DNA of 45,814 nt from Bacteroidia bacterium. Lineage in GTDB: Bacteria; Bacteroidota; Bacteroidia; Flavobacteriales; Flavobacteriaceae. Where the stretch lies: contig JAUIMB010000019.1 in the NCBI GenBank assembly GCA_030432635.1, positions 1 to 45,814 on the forward strand, in the 5' to 3' direction. A program made the translations under genes and the position numbers. Numbering within the stretch: the stretch's first letter is position 1; each line of letters opens with the position of its first letter. Shown here in pieces: positions 9,365-17,733 of this stretch. The notes under the pieces are model-generated. The model made no database searches and was not told where the DNA came from. It worked only from the letters and a program-made list of their open reading frames with translations.

Positions 9365-9399
9365 AAAAAAGCCCTTACTTTAGTCGTAAGGGCTTTTTT
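9365..9399. terminator. Bidirectional terminator between pepD and the PPIase gene
   Basis: AAAAAAGCCCTTAC (9365-9378) pairs perfectly with GTAAGGGCTTTTTT (9386-9399) around the 7-base loop TTTAGTC. The T-run on each strand suits both convergent genes. Confidence 0.9.
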
Positions 9400-9415
9400 A
9401 TACTTTTTACGGTGA

Positions 9416-10642
9416 TTATTTCGATACAATCTCAATAAGTTCAATAACAAATGTCAAGTCAGTGTTTGGAGGAATTCCTCTGTTACCTCGCTCACCATAG
9501 GCTAAATGCGATGGCAAATAGAAAAATGCTTTCTCACCTGTCTTAAGACCAGCTAAGGCTTCCTTGAAACCTGAAATCATGGCAGCATCTGGATTTACTG
9601 GCATTTTGGTTGGTCCATACATCCCAGCATCCATTCGTCTTTGGTTAAACATACCATAGTTTTTGGCAATTTCTACACGATCACTATCAAATAAACGACC
9701 ATCGGTAAAGTAACCTTCGTAATACACTTTCACTGAATCGCCAACTTTTGGTTTTGGGCCTTCGCCTTTATTAATAACGTATTTTTTAAGTCCGGAAGGT
9801 AATGCTGTAGTTTTTGATTCATATTCCTTTATCAATTTTACTGTTACTGCAGAGGCTGTCGCTATTTTTTCCTCTCTAATGCGTTGCTCTTCTTCGGCTT
9901 TAGCTTGACGGTCTTTCTGAATCTGCTCAATGTCAGCTTCAACATTTGGTAGCTCTTCTTCAAACACTTTTGGCGCATTGAATGATTTAGCTCCAGATCC
10001 TTTTCTAATAATGGTTACTTTGGTCATTACGATATCTTCAACAGGCTTATTTCTAGCTGCAACCTTCACATTCGAAATTGAATCTTGAACTTCAATTCCT
10101 TTTACCAATTCACCAAAAACTGAATGGCAACTTACACGTGGTTGGTCACATGGTTTTAAATTGCCTTCACCATCGTAGGCATCTAAACTTGGATATGGAA
10201 CTTCTGTAATAAAAAACTGGCTTCCATTGGTATTAAAACCACCACTGTTAGCCATTGATAGAATACCGCCTTTGTCATGTTTTAACGAAGGATCGAAATC
10301 TGCAGTAAATCTATAACCTGGTGTTCCGCTACCTGTCGCAGTGTGGTCTCCTCCTTGAATCATGAACTTATCCATAACACGATGGAAGGTTAAGCTATCA
10401 TAAAAAGGTTTTCCTTTAAATTCATCACTCATCATTGGGTGCGTACCTTCGGCTAATGCTACAAAGTTAGCTACAGTTACCGGAACTTTATCATAAAAAA
10501 GTTTGGCAATCATGGTCCCTTTATTGGTGTCGATTTTTGCGTAAAGTCCGTCTTCCAATTCAGGGTATTCTTCCTTGCAAGAGGTTATTGTTACGAGTAA
10601 ACAAAGCATTAAAAATTTGAGTGTTCTGCTCATTAGTTGCAT
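9416..10642 (-). CDS. Cyclophilin-FKBP fusion lipoprotein (dual peptidyl-prolyl isomerase)
   Basis: The 408 residues hold two different prolyl isomerase families in one chain. A lipoprotein signal ends at Cys22 (TITSC). The cyclophilin domain (about 31-212) shows FHRVM (86-90), QGGD (97-100) and SQFFIT (141-146). A charged, probably helical linker (225-275, rich in EEQRIREEK) leads to an FKBP domain (about 295-408) with VYYEGYF, LFDS and SHLAYGERG, ending TDLTFVIELIEI. It should assist folding in the periplasm or at the outer membrane. Dual immunophilins in this order (CFBP type) have been described in Flavobacterium. A second ATG lies three codons in and could be the true start. It follows gldI by 16 bases, so both are probably one transcript. 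Confidence 0.9.
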   Translation of the reverse strand: MQLMSRTLKFLMLCLLVTITSCKEEYPELEDGLYAKIDTNKGTMIAKLFYDKVPVTVANFVALAEGTHPMMSDEFKGKPFYDSLTFHRVMDKFMIQGGDHTATGSGTPGYRFTADFDPSLKHDKGGILSMANSGGFNTNGSQFFITEVPYPSLDAYDGEGNLKPCDQPRVSCHSVFGELVKGIEVQDSISNVKVAARNKPVEDIVMTKVTIIRKGSGAKSFNAPKVFEEELPNVEADIEQIQKDRQAKAEEEQRIREEKIATASAVTVKLIKEYESKTTALPSGLKKYVINKGEGPKPKVGDSVKVYYEGYFTDGRLFDSDRVEIAKNYGMFNQRRMDAGMYGPTKMPVNPDAAMISGFKEALAGLKTGEKAFFYLPSHLAYGERGNRGIPPNTDLTFVIELIEIVSK

Positions 10643-10658
10643 AGTTGTATATTTAGAT

Positions 10659-11195
10659 TTATTGATTTTGTTTTATATTATTCACAGTTACATCGACCAT
10701 CAATGGAATATTGGTTCCAATTTTTCCTTGATCACCATAATAACCATAGGCTTTTTGGGAAGGAAACAGAAAAGTCACTGATTCTGAAGGTTTCATCAAT
10801 TTCAAGCCTTCACGTAAACCAGTAAAAATTTCCTCTTTATCCATTACATATTCAGTAGTGCCAAGTTCAGCTTTAGAATAAATTGTATTGCCTGAAAGGT
10901 CTTTTATATTGTAATCAAAATTCACTACATCACCAAATTGCGGTGTTATGGTATCCTTTTCCAATTTGTTGTGGTAATAATACCAAAATCCATTTTGGGA
11001 TGCCACATAATCATTTTCAGGATGATTTGCCATTATGGATTCAATACGTTTATGCTCTTTTGCGTTGAGTTTTTTATTACGCTCGGCAGATTCCTTGATA
11101 AATGAACCTGATTGTACACGCTCTGGTTGTCGTGCTTCGGGTGTTTTACAGCTCACCATTAGTAGGATGATGACTAAGAGTTTGATGAATTTCAT
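10659..11195 (-). CDS. gldI: Gliding-motility lipoprotein GldI, FKBP-type prolyl isomerase
   Basis: A lipoprotein signal (MKFIKLLVIILLMVSC, Cys16) is followed by a charged spacer and an FKBP domain (about 80-178) with GDVVNFDYNI and FPSQKAYGYYGDQGKIG, matching GldI. In Flavobacterium johnsoniae GldI is needed for gliding, which runs on the same machinery as type IX secretion; it is thought to help fold other Gld proteins. Total length 178 fits. The ATG start is preceded by an A/T-rich leader. Located directly upstream of the cyclophilin-FKBP lipoprotein, so two envelope isomerases are co-expressed. A promoter and an inverted repeat lie just upstream. Confidence 0.88.
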   Translation of the reverse strand: MKFIKLLVIILLMVSCKTPEARQPERVQSGSFIKESAERNKKLNAKEHKRIESIMANHPENDYVASQNGFWYYYHNKLEKDTITPQFGDVVNFDYNIKDLSGNTIYSKAELGTTEYVMDKEEIFTGLREGLKLMKPSESVTFLFPSQKAYGYYGDQGKIGTNIPLMVDVTVNNIKQNQ

Positions 11196-11210
11196 CTTTA
11201 ATAATTTTTA

Positions 11211-11275
11211 ATGGGCATTGACAAAAAAATAGAGCATCTAATATAAATTTCAAGTCTCGTTTGTCAAATGCGCAT
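11211..11275. repeat. Imperfect 15/16-base inverted repeat around the gldI promoter
   Basis: ATGGGCATTGACAAA (11211-11225) and TTTGTCAAATGCGCAT (11260-11275) are reverse complements apart from one mismatch and one extra base, with a 34-base spacer. The spacer and left arm contain the putative gldI promoter. It could be an operator, an RNA stem, or the ends of a tiny mobile remnant. Confidence 0.6.
11222..11253 (-). promoter_or_regulatory. Putative gldI promoter
   Basis: On the minus strand TTG (11253-11251) is followed after 19 bases by TATTTTTTTG (11231-11222), the Bacteroidota -7 box with two extra T. Predicted transcript start is about 25 bases before the gldI ATG at 11195. Spacing is right but the box is not perfect. 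Confidence 0.4.
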
Positions 11276-11285
11276 TATAGGTTTT

Positions 11286-12302
11286 TTATGCTTTGAGGTC
11301 TTCATTATATTGAGGCAATATACTAATAAATTTATCAATGGTATCACTCATGTTTAAATCACTTTTGCCTCCAGCAGCATTTGTATGTCCACCACCATTA
11401 AAATGTGCTCTAGACAATTCATTCACAGAAAAATCACCTTTGCTTCTCAAGGAAATTTTAATAATGTTTTCTTGATGGTTTTCAATAAAAATGGCGGCAA
11501 AAATGATGCCCTCGAGTGATAGGCCATAATTGACAAAGCCTTCTGTGCCTCCTTTCTTGTAATTAAATTTATTGAGTTCCTCTTGGGATAATGTAATGTA
11601 TGCTGTGCGATATTCTGGAATTACCTTTAGATTGCACAGTGCTTGTCCAAGCAACTGCAAACGATCAAAACTATTGGTATCATAAATGTTATTGTGAATT
11701 TCAGAATTATTTGCTCCTTTTTCAATTAAATAACCAATGATTCGATGGGTTGCACTGGTCGTCGATGGAAATCGGAAAGAACCTGTATCGGTCATAATTC
11801 CAGTATACAAACAAGTTGCAATTGTACGATCAATTGCATTGACATCATCTAACATTTCAATGAAGTTGTAGACCATCTCACAAGTCGAAGACATACTAAC
11901 ATCAGAGTACTTATAAGTCGCATAATCGTCAGGTTGCTGATGGTGATCAATCATAATTTTGATAGCCTTGGCAGATGCCACGACATCCTGCATGTCTCCA
12001 ATTCTACTTAAGCCATTAAAATCTAAGGTGAAAATAATATTGGCCTTAGTTATAAAATCATTGCTTTCTTCAACTTGCGAATCATATTTGAGGATACTTG
12101 CTTCCTCTGGCATCCACTTTAGAAAGTCAGGGTAGTCATTTGGTGCAATAACTTTCGCATTATGACCATAAAGCTTGAGGTAGTGATAAAGTCCGAGACA
12201 AGAACCAATGGCGTCGCCATCTGGATTTTTATGTGGAATTATGGCGATTGCTTTGGGAGATTCCAAGAGTGTTTTAATGCTGTTGATGTCGTCTTTTTTC
12301 AT
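11286..12302 (-). CDS. nrnA: DHH-family phosphoesterase, NrnA-type nanoRNase / pAp phosphatase
   Basis: The DHH and DHHA1 domains are complete in 338 residues. Motifs in order: PHKNPDGDA with H24, D28 and D30; FTLDFNG; IDHH at 118-121; TDTGSF with D172; and C-terminal GGGHTNAAGG (303-312) for substrate binding. The family degrades 2-5-nt RNAs and dephosphorylates 3'-phosphoadenosine 5'-phosphate in the cytoplasm, linking RNA turnover and sulfur metabolism. The ATG at 12302 follows a TATCTTCG box by six bases, so its leader may be very short. Divergent from ndk. The specific activity (RNA, pAp or c-di-nucleotide breakdown) cannot be separated by eye. Confidence 0.88.
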   Translation of the reverse strand: MKKDDINSIKTLLESPKAIAIIPHKNPDGDAIGSCLGLYHYLKLYGHNAKVIAPNDYPDFLKWMPEEASILKYDSQVEESNDFITKANIIFTLDFNGLSRIGDMQDVVASAKAIKIMIDHHQQPDDYATYKYSDVSMSSTCEMVYNFIEMLDDVNAIDRTIATCLYTGIMTDTGSFRFPSTTSATHRIIGYLIEKGANNSEIHNNIYDTNSFDRLQLLGQALCNLKVIPEYRTAYITLSQEELNKFNYKKGGTEGFVNYGLSLEGIIFAAIFIENHQENIIKISLRSKGDFSVNELSRAHFNGGGHTNAAGGKSDLNMSDTIDKFISILPQYNEDLKA

Positions 12303-12339
12303 AGGAGGCGAAGATACAATTTTTTAATATTGTGTTCTG

Positions 12340-12369
12340 TTGTTTTTGTCAACAAATACCTTATTTTTG
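12340..12369 (+). promoter_or_regulatory. ndk promoter
   Basis: TTG (12340-12342), 19 bases, TATTTTTG (12362-12369): an exact match to the Bacteroidota sigma-A pattern. Transcription would begin near 12374, giving a leader of about 100 bases before ndk. Confidence 0.75.
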
Positions 12370-12477
12370 CACCAAAATTGCGGAAAGGGGTAATTGATTC
12401 CAAAGATGGTTTTAAAGCAATTTTTAGACAGCGAATAGAATTGAATATAAATTTTTAGAATAAATTAATACAAACAA

Positions 12478-12897
12478 ATGGCAACAAATAGAACATTTAC
12501 CATGCTTAAGCCAGATTCTGTTGAAAAAGGGAATATTGGTCCAATTTTAGAAAAAATCACTGCTTCAGGTTTCAGGATTGTCGCAATGAAATTAACCCAA
12601 ATGACAACAGATGACGCAAAGGAATTTTACGCAATCCACAAAGATAGACCGTTTTTTGGAGAGTTAGTAGAATATATGACAAGAGGTCCTATAGTTGCTG
12701 CGATCTTAGAAAAAGATAATGCTGTTGAGGATTTTAGAACCTTAATAGGAGCGACAAATCCAGCAGAAGCGGCAGAAGGTACAATTAGAAAATTATATGC
12801 GGCTTCTATTGGTGAAAATGCTGTTCATGGTAGTGACAGTGATGAAAACGCAGCGATTGAAGGTGCCTTCCATTTTTCTGGAAGAGAGATGTTTTAA
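12478..12897 (+). CDS. ndk: Nucleoside diphosphate kinase
   Basis: NDK moves the gamma phosphate from ATP to other NDPs through a phospho-histidine, balancing the (d)NTP pools. The 139-residue length is normal. The N-terminal [13 protein letters not shown] and the active-site NAVHGSDS with H117 are diagnostic, and the C-terminus ends in FHFSGREMF. Start is ATG with an A-rich leader and no clear Shine-Dalgarno, as usual in this phylum. Single-gene transcript: promoter at 12340-12369, terminator directly after the stop. Confidence 0.96.
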   Translation: MATNRTFTMLKPDSVEKGNIGPILEKITASGFRIVAMKLTQMTTDDAKEFYAIHKDRPFFGELVEYMTRGPIVAAILEKDNAVEDFRTLIGATNPAEAAEGTIRKLYAASIGENAVHGSDSDENAAIEGAFHFSGREMF

Positions 12898-12920
12898 GCA
12901 TTTTACATATCATATCTTAT

Positions 12921-12949
12921 AAGCGTAACTGAGAAGTTGCGCTTTTTTT
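12921..12949 (+). terminator. ndk terminator
   Basis: AGCGTAACT (12922-12930) pairs with AGTTGCGCT (12935-12943) around GAGA with one G-T pair, followed by a run of seven T. The T-run overlaps the stop codon of the convergent small membrane protein gene. Confidence 0.85.
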
Positions 12950-13301
12950 ATGTTTTTACCAAAAGGCTACATTGTTTACCCAATAAAGCAGCAATTCCTG
13001 CAGCAAAGCCTCCAATGATACCAGTAACTACAATTAATAGATATGGATTTCCTCCAAGAGAAAATAAGGTAGATATTTTCTTGGCTAGGATGAAATCATT
13101 ACTACTGCTCAATATAAATGTATACACAGACCAGAATAAAAAGATGGCCAAAAAAGGAACAACAAAAACGGCTGCTTTTTTTAAACTGAAAAATAAGGCA
13201 GAAACAAATCCTGCAACCATAACAGACCACCAAGGCAAAAATTGAGATAGAATAACTGCAATTACAATGGTAATGATAAAATTGATGCTATTTCGTGTCA
13301 T
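12948..13301 (-). CDS. Small integral membrane protein, unknown function
   Basis: The 117 residues are almost entirely hydrophobic, with about four membrane segments (roughly 7-24, 26-42, 46-68 and 85-107) and a KK pair at 41-42. I do not recognise a family. Its ATG overlaps the TGA of the penicillin-acylase-like gene by four bases (ATGA), so it is translationally coupled to that gene. It could be a partner or membrane anchor of the acylase, but nothing in the sequence shows this. The stop codon lies within the T-run of the ndk terminator. Confidence 0.75.
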   Translation of the reverse strand: MTRNSINFIITIVIAVILSQFLPWWSVMVAGFVSALFFSLKKAAVFVVPFLAIFLFWSVYTFILSSSNDFILAKKISTLFSLGGNPYLLIVVTGIIGGFAAGIAALLGKQCSLLVKT

Positions 13302-15712
13302 TGGTTTGAAGGTATTAAAGTTTGGGTAGACATACTGTCCTCAGGATTAACATTCATCATAAAATTTAATGTATAGTAACGTCCAGCAGCCCAATCATCA
13401 ATCATATTGTCATAATACTTGCTTCCTGGATTACCAGATTGTCCGCCAGGATAAATGCCCAAGGCTTTTGGAGGAGTGCTGAGTTCGACAATCATTCGCC
13501 ACGACGGACCATGATTTTTAGCGGCAGCATTTACGGTATTGCGATCACCTCCAATGGGAATATTAAATCGAGAAAATGCAGGTAATGCTTGCAATAGATG
13601 CCCAACAAAAGCCGCTTTATAGTCACCATAGGTAAAATCACCATGCTCAGATTTCCATTGTTGAAGTTCCTTGACGGTTTCCTTGAAGGTTATAAGAAAT
13701 AAATCTTCAGCTGTCTCTTTATCTTCAGTGGACACAATATCCATAAATTCATCTTCTGGATGGTTGGTCAACATATCAATGGTCTGAAAGGTGAATGGCG
13801 TGCTTAACGCCTCATCTTCAACCTCAAACTCATCCCAAGTGAGCTTATACAGTTTATGCCACCATGTCATCCAAATACTTGGAGCTAGATCATCAACTTC
13901 ACTATAGAAGTCCCAAGACTTGATTTGATCATACATTAACTGTTCTTCCGAAGTCAACGATGATGCATCCATCGTTTTAAATATATAGGGTAGTAACTCA
14001 GATGCTTTTAAATTAAAATTATTGTTTTGCAAGGCTTTAAAGTCTTCAACTGAAAATTTGTCCTTACTTCTGAAGAAGTCATTGATGACACGATTACGAT
14101 AGGTTTCATAGCCATCATTAAACACATAAAACGGATAACTTTCATCGACTGGGTGTTGGTTGGCCGAACTTACAAAGCCACGTTCTGGATTTTTGGTGTG
14201 TGCATTATATTCTTGAGGAATAAAACTTTGCCAATCGTGTTCAGGATTGGAGCCATCCATTAAAAACTTTCCTTGACCCTTCCATTTGTTTGGTAATAAA
14301 CCCTGAATCCATAAGGCGATATCACCTTCGGTTGATGCAAAAACGAAGTTTTGTGCTGGTGCTGAAAAATGTTTTATGGCATTGAGATAGTCGTCGTAGT
14401 TTTTGGCTTTGTTCAAATCTAAAAAAGGCTTTTGGTTGTTGCCTCCAATATGTCCAACCCATGTCATGGCGTAACCTGATTTTGCATTATCGGATTTAAA
14501 ATTATGATCGTAAGTTACTGGTCCATGATGTGTGTATATTACAGAATCCAAAATGGCTTCTTGTCCTTTTACCTTTATACTTTCCATACGCACAGTTGTT
14601 GGTTTCCATTGGTTGTCATGTTTGTAATGTGTTCTCTTGGAATCCTTGAATTCGATTTTATACCAATCCATGACGTCGCGTGTGGCATTGGTTTCACCCC
14701 AAGCAATATGCTCATTAAATCCGATGATTACACCAAGGGCACCTGGTAATGTCGCTCCCATGGTTTTATGATTTGGTGTGCTAAGCTGCATCACAAACCA
14801 AACGGAAGGGAGCTTCAAACCTAAATGAGGATCGTTGGCCAAAATTGGATTACCTGTTACTGATTTTGAACCTGAAATGGCCCAATTATTACTACCATTA
14901 TCTGGATGGGTTTTGGTAATGGTTTGTGATATGGAGTCTAATGGAAGCTCACTTTGAGGTGTTTCGGTAATTTCAGTGTCAATAAAACTCCAATCAGTTT
15001 CCTTGGGAATGATAGGATCATTAACCTCATAAAAGTCAGGATATAAAAAGTCGAAACGCTCTTTTCCAAATTTTCTCAAAATGTTGGTATATTCCAAATC
15101 GTGATTACGACTGGCCAACATCTTGGTCATGTACATCAATAAAAGGGCTGTTTTTTTGACAGTCCAAAGCTCAGGTTTATAGTCCAACAATTTATATTCA
15201 ACAGGAAGATCCGATTCATCCAAACTATTGATATAATTATTGACACCATCGCTATAAGCTTCTAAAAACCTTGATGTTTGAGGGTCGTCCATCATTTTGA
15301 GTAATGCTTGCTCGGCTCCATAAACCATACCTCGTCTGCGTTCTTCACGATCGTAGTTGACCGCAACTTCTCCCAGAATTTCAGACAATCGTCCTGCAGC
15401 AGCATGGGTTTGGAATTCCATTTGCCACAAGCGATGCTTAGCCGTAATGTAGCCTTGGGCACGATATAAATCAGTTTCATTTTCTGCAAAAATGTGAGGG
15501 ATTAATTGTTCGTCATAATGAACGGTAACAGTAGCGTTAAGTCCATTTATTGCAATTGTTCCATCGATAACGTCATTGGTTTCGTTTTGCCAGACACCGT
15601 TGGCTGGATTTAGAAATTTTCCAATAGGAGGTACAGCTCCTAATTTGGTATTTAAACCATAAAATACTGCTATGGTGAGGACCAATGTGGTAAGTAGTTT
15701 TATGTTTTTCAT
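13298..15712 (-). CDS. Penicillin acylase family (Ntn-hydrolase) enzyme
   Basis: The 804-residue precursor starts with a membrane or signal segment (residues 5-20). The alpha region carries AQGYITAKHRLWQME and GRLSEILG, typical of the family. The autoprocessing site is GSNNW with Ser274 as the new N-terminal nucleophile of the beta chain, followed by SKSVTGNPILANDPHL. The late FSRFNIPIGGDRNTVNA and GGQSGNPGSKYYDNMI also match. Family members hydrolyse amide bonds of penicillins, N-acyl-homoserine lactones or other acyl amides, generally in the periplasm; substrate is unknown here. Coupled by a four-base overlap to a small membrane protein. Confidence 0.92.
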   Translation of the reverse strand: MKNIKLLTTLVLTIAVFYGLNTKLGAVPPIGKFLNPANGVWQNETNDVIDGTIAINGLNATVTVHYDEQLIPHIFAENETDLYRAQGYITAKHRLWQMEFQTHAAAGRLSEILGEVAVNYDREERRRGMVYGAEQALLKMMDDPQTSRFLEAYSDGVNNYINSLDESDLPVEYKLLDYKPELWTVKKTALLLMYMTKMLASRNHDLEYTNILRKFGKERFDFLYPDFYEVNDPIIPKETDWSFIDTEITETPQSELPLDSISQTITKTHPDNGSNNWAISGSKSVTGNPILANDPHLGLKLPSVWFVMQLSTPNHKTMGATLPGALGVIIGFNEHIAWGETNATRDVMDWYKIEFKDSKRTHYKHDNQWKPTTVRMESIKVKGQEAILDSVIYTHHGPVTYDHNFKSDNAKSGYAMTWVGHIGGNNQKPFLDLNKAKNYDDYLNAIKHFSAPAQNFVFASTEGDIALWIQGLLPNKWKGQGKFLMDGSNPEHDWQSFIPQEYNAHTKNPERGFVSSANQHPVDESYPFYVFNDGYETYRNRVINDFFRSKDKFSVEDFKALQNNNFNLKASELLPYIFKTMDASSLTSEEQLMYDQIKSWDFYSEVDDLAPSIWMTWWHKLYKLTWDEFEVEDEALSTPFTFQTIDMLTNHPEDEFMDIVSTEDKETAEDLFLITFKETVKELQQWKSEHGDFTYGDYKAAFVGHLLQALPAFSRFNIPIGGDRNTVNAAAKNHGPSWRMIVELSTPPKALGIYPGGQSGNPGSKYYDNMIDDWAAGRYYTLNFMMNVNPEDSMSTQTLIPSNQ

Positions 15713-15763
15713 AAATGGATGTTGTTGAACGTTATATTATGATGAGGTATTTTGAGAATACAA

Positions 15764-16060
15764 TTATCGTAACACCAATTTTTTTATGATATCCTTTTCA
15801 AGAGACTCATTGAGCATGTCAATGATTTTTTGCTTGCCATAACTGAGCTCTTCGCGTAGCACACTAGAACTTAATGAGACATAAAGAACATCACGATCAA
15901 GATTAATGGCAGTCGTGTAATTGTTAACTCCTTTTCCCATCATTTTCACCCAAGCATCTCTAACATCCACCTTGTTTAAACCAGTTTGTAACTTATTGGA
16001 ATCGACAAATTCCTTTAGGATGTCGCTAATTGGTAGATGATCATTCTGTCGTTTTGCCAT
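15764..16060 (-). CDS. DUF721 (DciA-like) protein
   Basis: The 98 residues carry the DUF721 pattern: an N-terminal helix (ISDILKEFV), VRDAWVKMMG, then a small alpha/beta fold with VLYVSLSSSVLREELSYGKQKIIDMLN. DUF721 includes DciA, which loads or helps the replicative helicase in bacteria without DnaC. Lying two genes after recF supports a replication role. Length suits the core domain only. It is separated by 23 bases from the lipoprotein gene and is probably the last gene of the recF transcript. Confidence 0.82.
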   Translation of the reverse strand: MAKRQNDHLPISDILKEFVDSNKLQTGLNKVDVRDAWVKMMGKGVNNYTTAINLDRDVLYVSLSSSVLREELSYGKQKIIDMLNESLEKDIIKKLVLR

Positions 16061-16083
16061 TTTATGTTTGGTTTATGTGTGCG

Positions 16084-16536
16084 TTATTCTTCCAAATTAA
16101 TATCCATGGGTTCATAACGTTTATAAATATACACATCTTTATTGGTACTATTTAAAATGGTCAATTGATTTTCATTGGCTTTCAAAACGGTTTCCTTCCA
16201 GTTAGAATAAGGCGTTTCATAGTAAATGTTAAGACTGTCGTTTTCTAGTTTTATATGGAATGATTCGATGTGTTTTGAGGTTTCATAAGTGCCATAAATC
16301 GTAGGCTTTAATTTTCTTCTAGTGCCTGAAAGACTGTCTGTTACCTCAATAAAATCGATGGTGTCATTATAGCTGTAGTCTCTTTTGCCACCATCGTTAA
16401 GAATGACTTCATCAATTTCCCAATAGCCGTTTAAATACGGTATATAATATTCAGGGTCGTTTGAACAATTTAGCAATACTATTGTTAAAATACCTATTGC
16501 CAAATATCTGATGTGCTGTTGAAGGCTCGCTATCAA
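16084..16536 (-). CDS. Small lipoprotein with a TTG start, between recF and the DUF721 gene
   Basis: 150 residues. The signal peptide ([17 protein letters not shown]) ends at Cys24. The mature domain starts [14 protein letters not shown], a pattern seen in lipocalin-like domains, and is beta-rich to the end; no catalytic residues are visible. The only start that gives a proper charged n-region is TTG at 16536, which overlaps the recF stop codon as TTGA, implying translational coupling. Its position between two replication/repair proteins is probably operon history rather than function. Confidence 0.7.
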   Translation of the reverse strand: MIASLQQHIRYLAIGILTIVLLNCSNDPEYYIPYLNGYWEIDEVILNDGGKRDYSYNDTIDFIEVTDSLSGTRRKLKPTIYGTYETSKHIESFHIKLENDSLNIYYETPYSNWKETVLKANENQLTILNSTNKDVYIYKRYEPMDINLEE

Positions 16537-17612
16537 AGTTTAAATAATTTATAGGATTGATGAATCTGCTTGATTATATTTTCTGTGCGTTCGGCATGGG
16601 TATCACTAATAAAAAGTTGGCCGAAATCATCATTGTCGACTAAGCTGATGATTTGTGCTACTCGGTTTTCATCCAATTTATCAAAAATATCATCGAGTAG
16701 CAAGAGTGGAGTGACACCACTTTGTTGTTTGATGAAATCAAATTGCGCTAGTTTTAAGGCAATCAAGAATGATTTTTGTTGGCCTTGACTTCCAAATTTT
16801 TTAATAGGATACTGTTCAATTTGAAATATGAGATCATCTTTGTGGATACCTACGCTTGTATATTGTAAAGCCTTGTCTTTATTAACGCTTGATGTTAAAA
16901 GCGTTTTTAAGTCGTTTTCAAACAAGTCACTTTTATAGTGCAAATTAACCGTTTCATGGTGATTGCTAATGGCTTCATAACGTGATTTGAATATTGGGAT
17001 AAACGTCTTCAGGAATTCATCACGTGTTTTAAAAATAGCATTTCCGTAAGATTGCAATTGCTCGTTATAGACGTCTAAGGTTTGGGCATTAAAGGTATTG
17101 TTAAGCGCAAAATATTTTAAAAGTGCGTTGCGTTGGGATAGGACTTTGTTGTAGTTTATTAAGTTGGAAAGATAAACTTTGTCACTTTGCGAAATCACAC
17201 TGTCAATAAACTTCCGACGTATGTCACTGCCTTCAATGATCAAATCACGATCGGCTGGTGAAATAATGACCAATGGAATAAAGCCAATATGATCGCTGAA
17301 TTTCTCATAAGCCTTCCCGTTGCGCTTAATAACTTTTTTTTGTCCGCGTTTTAAGGACACAACTATTTTTTCTGTGTTATCAAGTTTTTCAAAAATACCA
17401 TCAACAACAAAGAAATCTTCATCATGTCTAATGTTCTGAACAGCAATCGGATTGAAATAACTTTTTCCAAAGGACAAATGATAAATCGCATCAAGGACAT
17501 TGGTTTTACCTACACCATTTGCACCGACAAAACAGTTGATTTTAGTGTCAAATTCGAAATCTTGACTCTCGAAATTTTTGTAATTAACTAAGCTCAGCGT
17601 GTTTAAAACCAT
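16533..17612 (-). CDS. recF: DNA replication and repair protein RecF
   Basis: RecF is an SMC-like ATPase that works with RecO and RecR to load RecA at single-strand gaps. Walker A is GANGVGKTN within [20 protein letters not shown] (about 27-46); the signature region has FGSQGQQKS, and Walker B with D-loop is [13 protein letters not shown]. Length of 359 is normal. The ATG at 17612 starts [16 protein letters not shown], the usual RecF N-terminus. First gene of a minus-strand set with a lipoprotein and a DUF721 protein; divergent from the TPR membrane protein. Confidence 0.95.
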   Translation of the reverse strand: MVLNTLSLVNYKNFESQDFEFDTKINCFVGANGVGKTNVLDAIYHLSFGKSYFNPIAVQNIRHDEDFFVVDGIFEKLDNTEKIVVSLKRGQKKVIKRNGKAYEKFSDHIGFIPLVIISPADRDLIIEGSDIRRKFIDSVISQSDKVYLSNLINYNKVLSQRNALLKYFALNNTFNAQTLDVYNEQLQSYGNAIFKTRDEFLKTFIPIFKSRYEAISNHHETVNLHYKSDLFENDLKTLLTSSVNKDKALQYTSVGIHKDDLIFQIEQYPIKKFGSQGQQKSFLIALKLAQFDFIKQQSGVTPLLLLDDIFDKLDENRVAQIISLVDNDDFGQLFISDTHAERTENIIKQIHQSYKLFKL

Positions 17613-17685
17613 AAATTTAATAGGAAATGCCTTATAAGGATGACACTTAACAAATAAGGAAGTAAAAATAACAAATAATTTACCT

Positions 17686-17715
17686 TTTAAATCCCAATAA
17701 AAATTTTATTTTTGC
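17686..17715 (+). promoter_or_regulatory. Putative promoter of the TPR membrane protein gene
   Basis: A perfect -7 box TATTTTTG (17708-17715) lies 19 bases after TTT (17686-17688) in place of TTG. Transcription would start about 13 bases before the ATG at 17734. Confidence 0.5.
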
Positions 17716-17733
17716 GGGCACAAATACAGAATT

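Noticed and set aside
17021-17026. CACGTG core that could be part of a parS site
   Set aside because: It lies inside recF, its flanks (ATCAT / TTTTA) do not form the expected palindrome, and no second copy lies near parAB.
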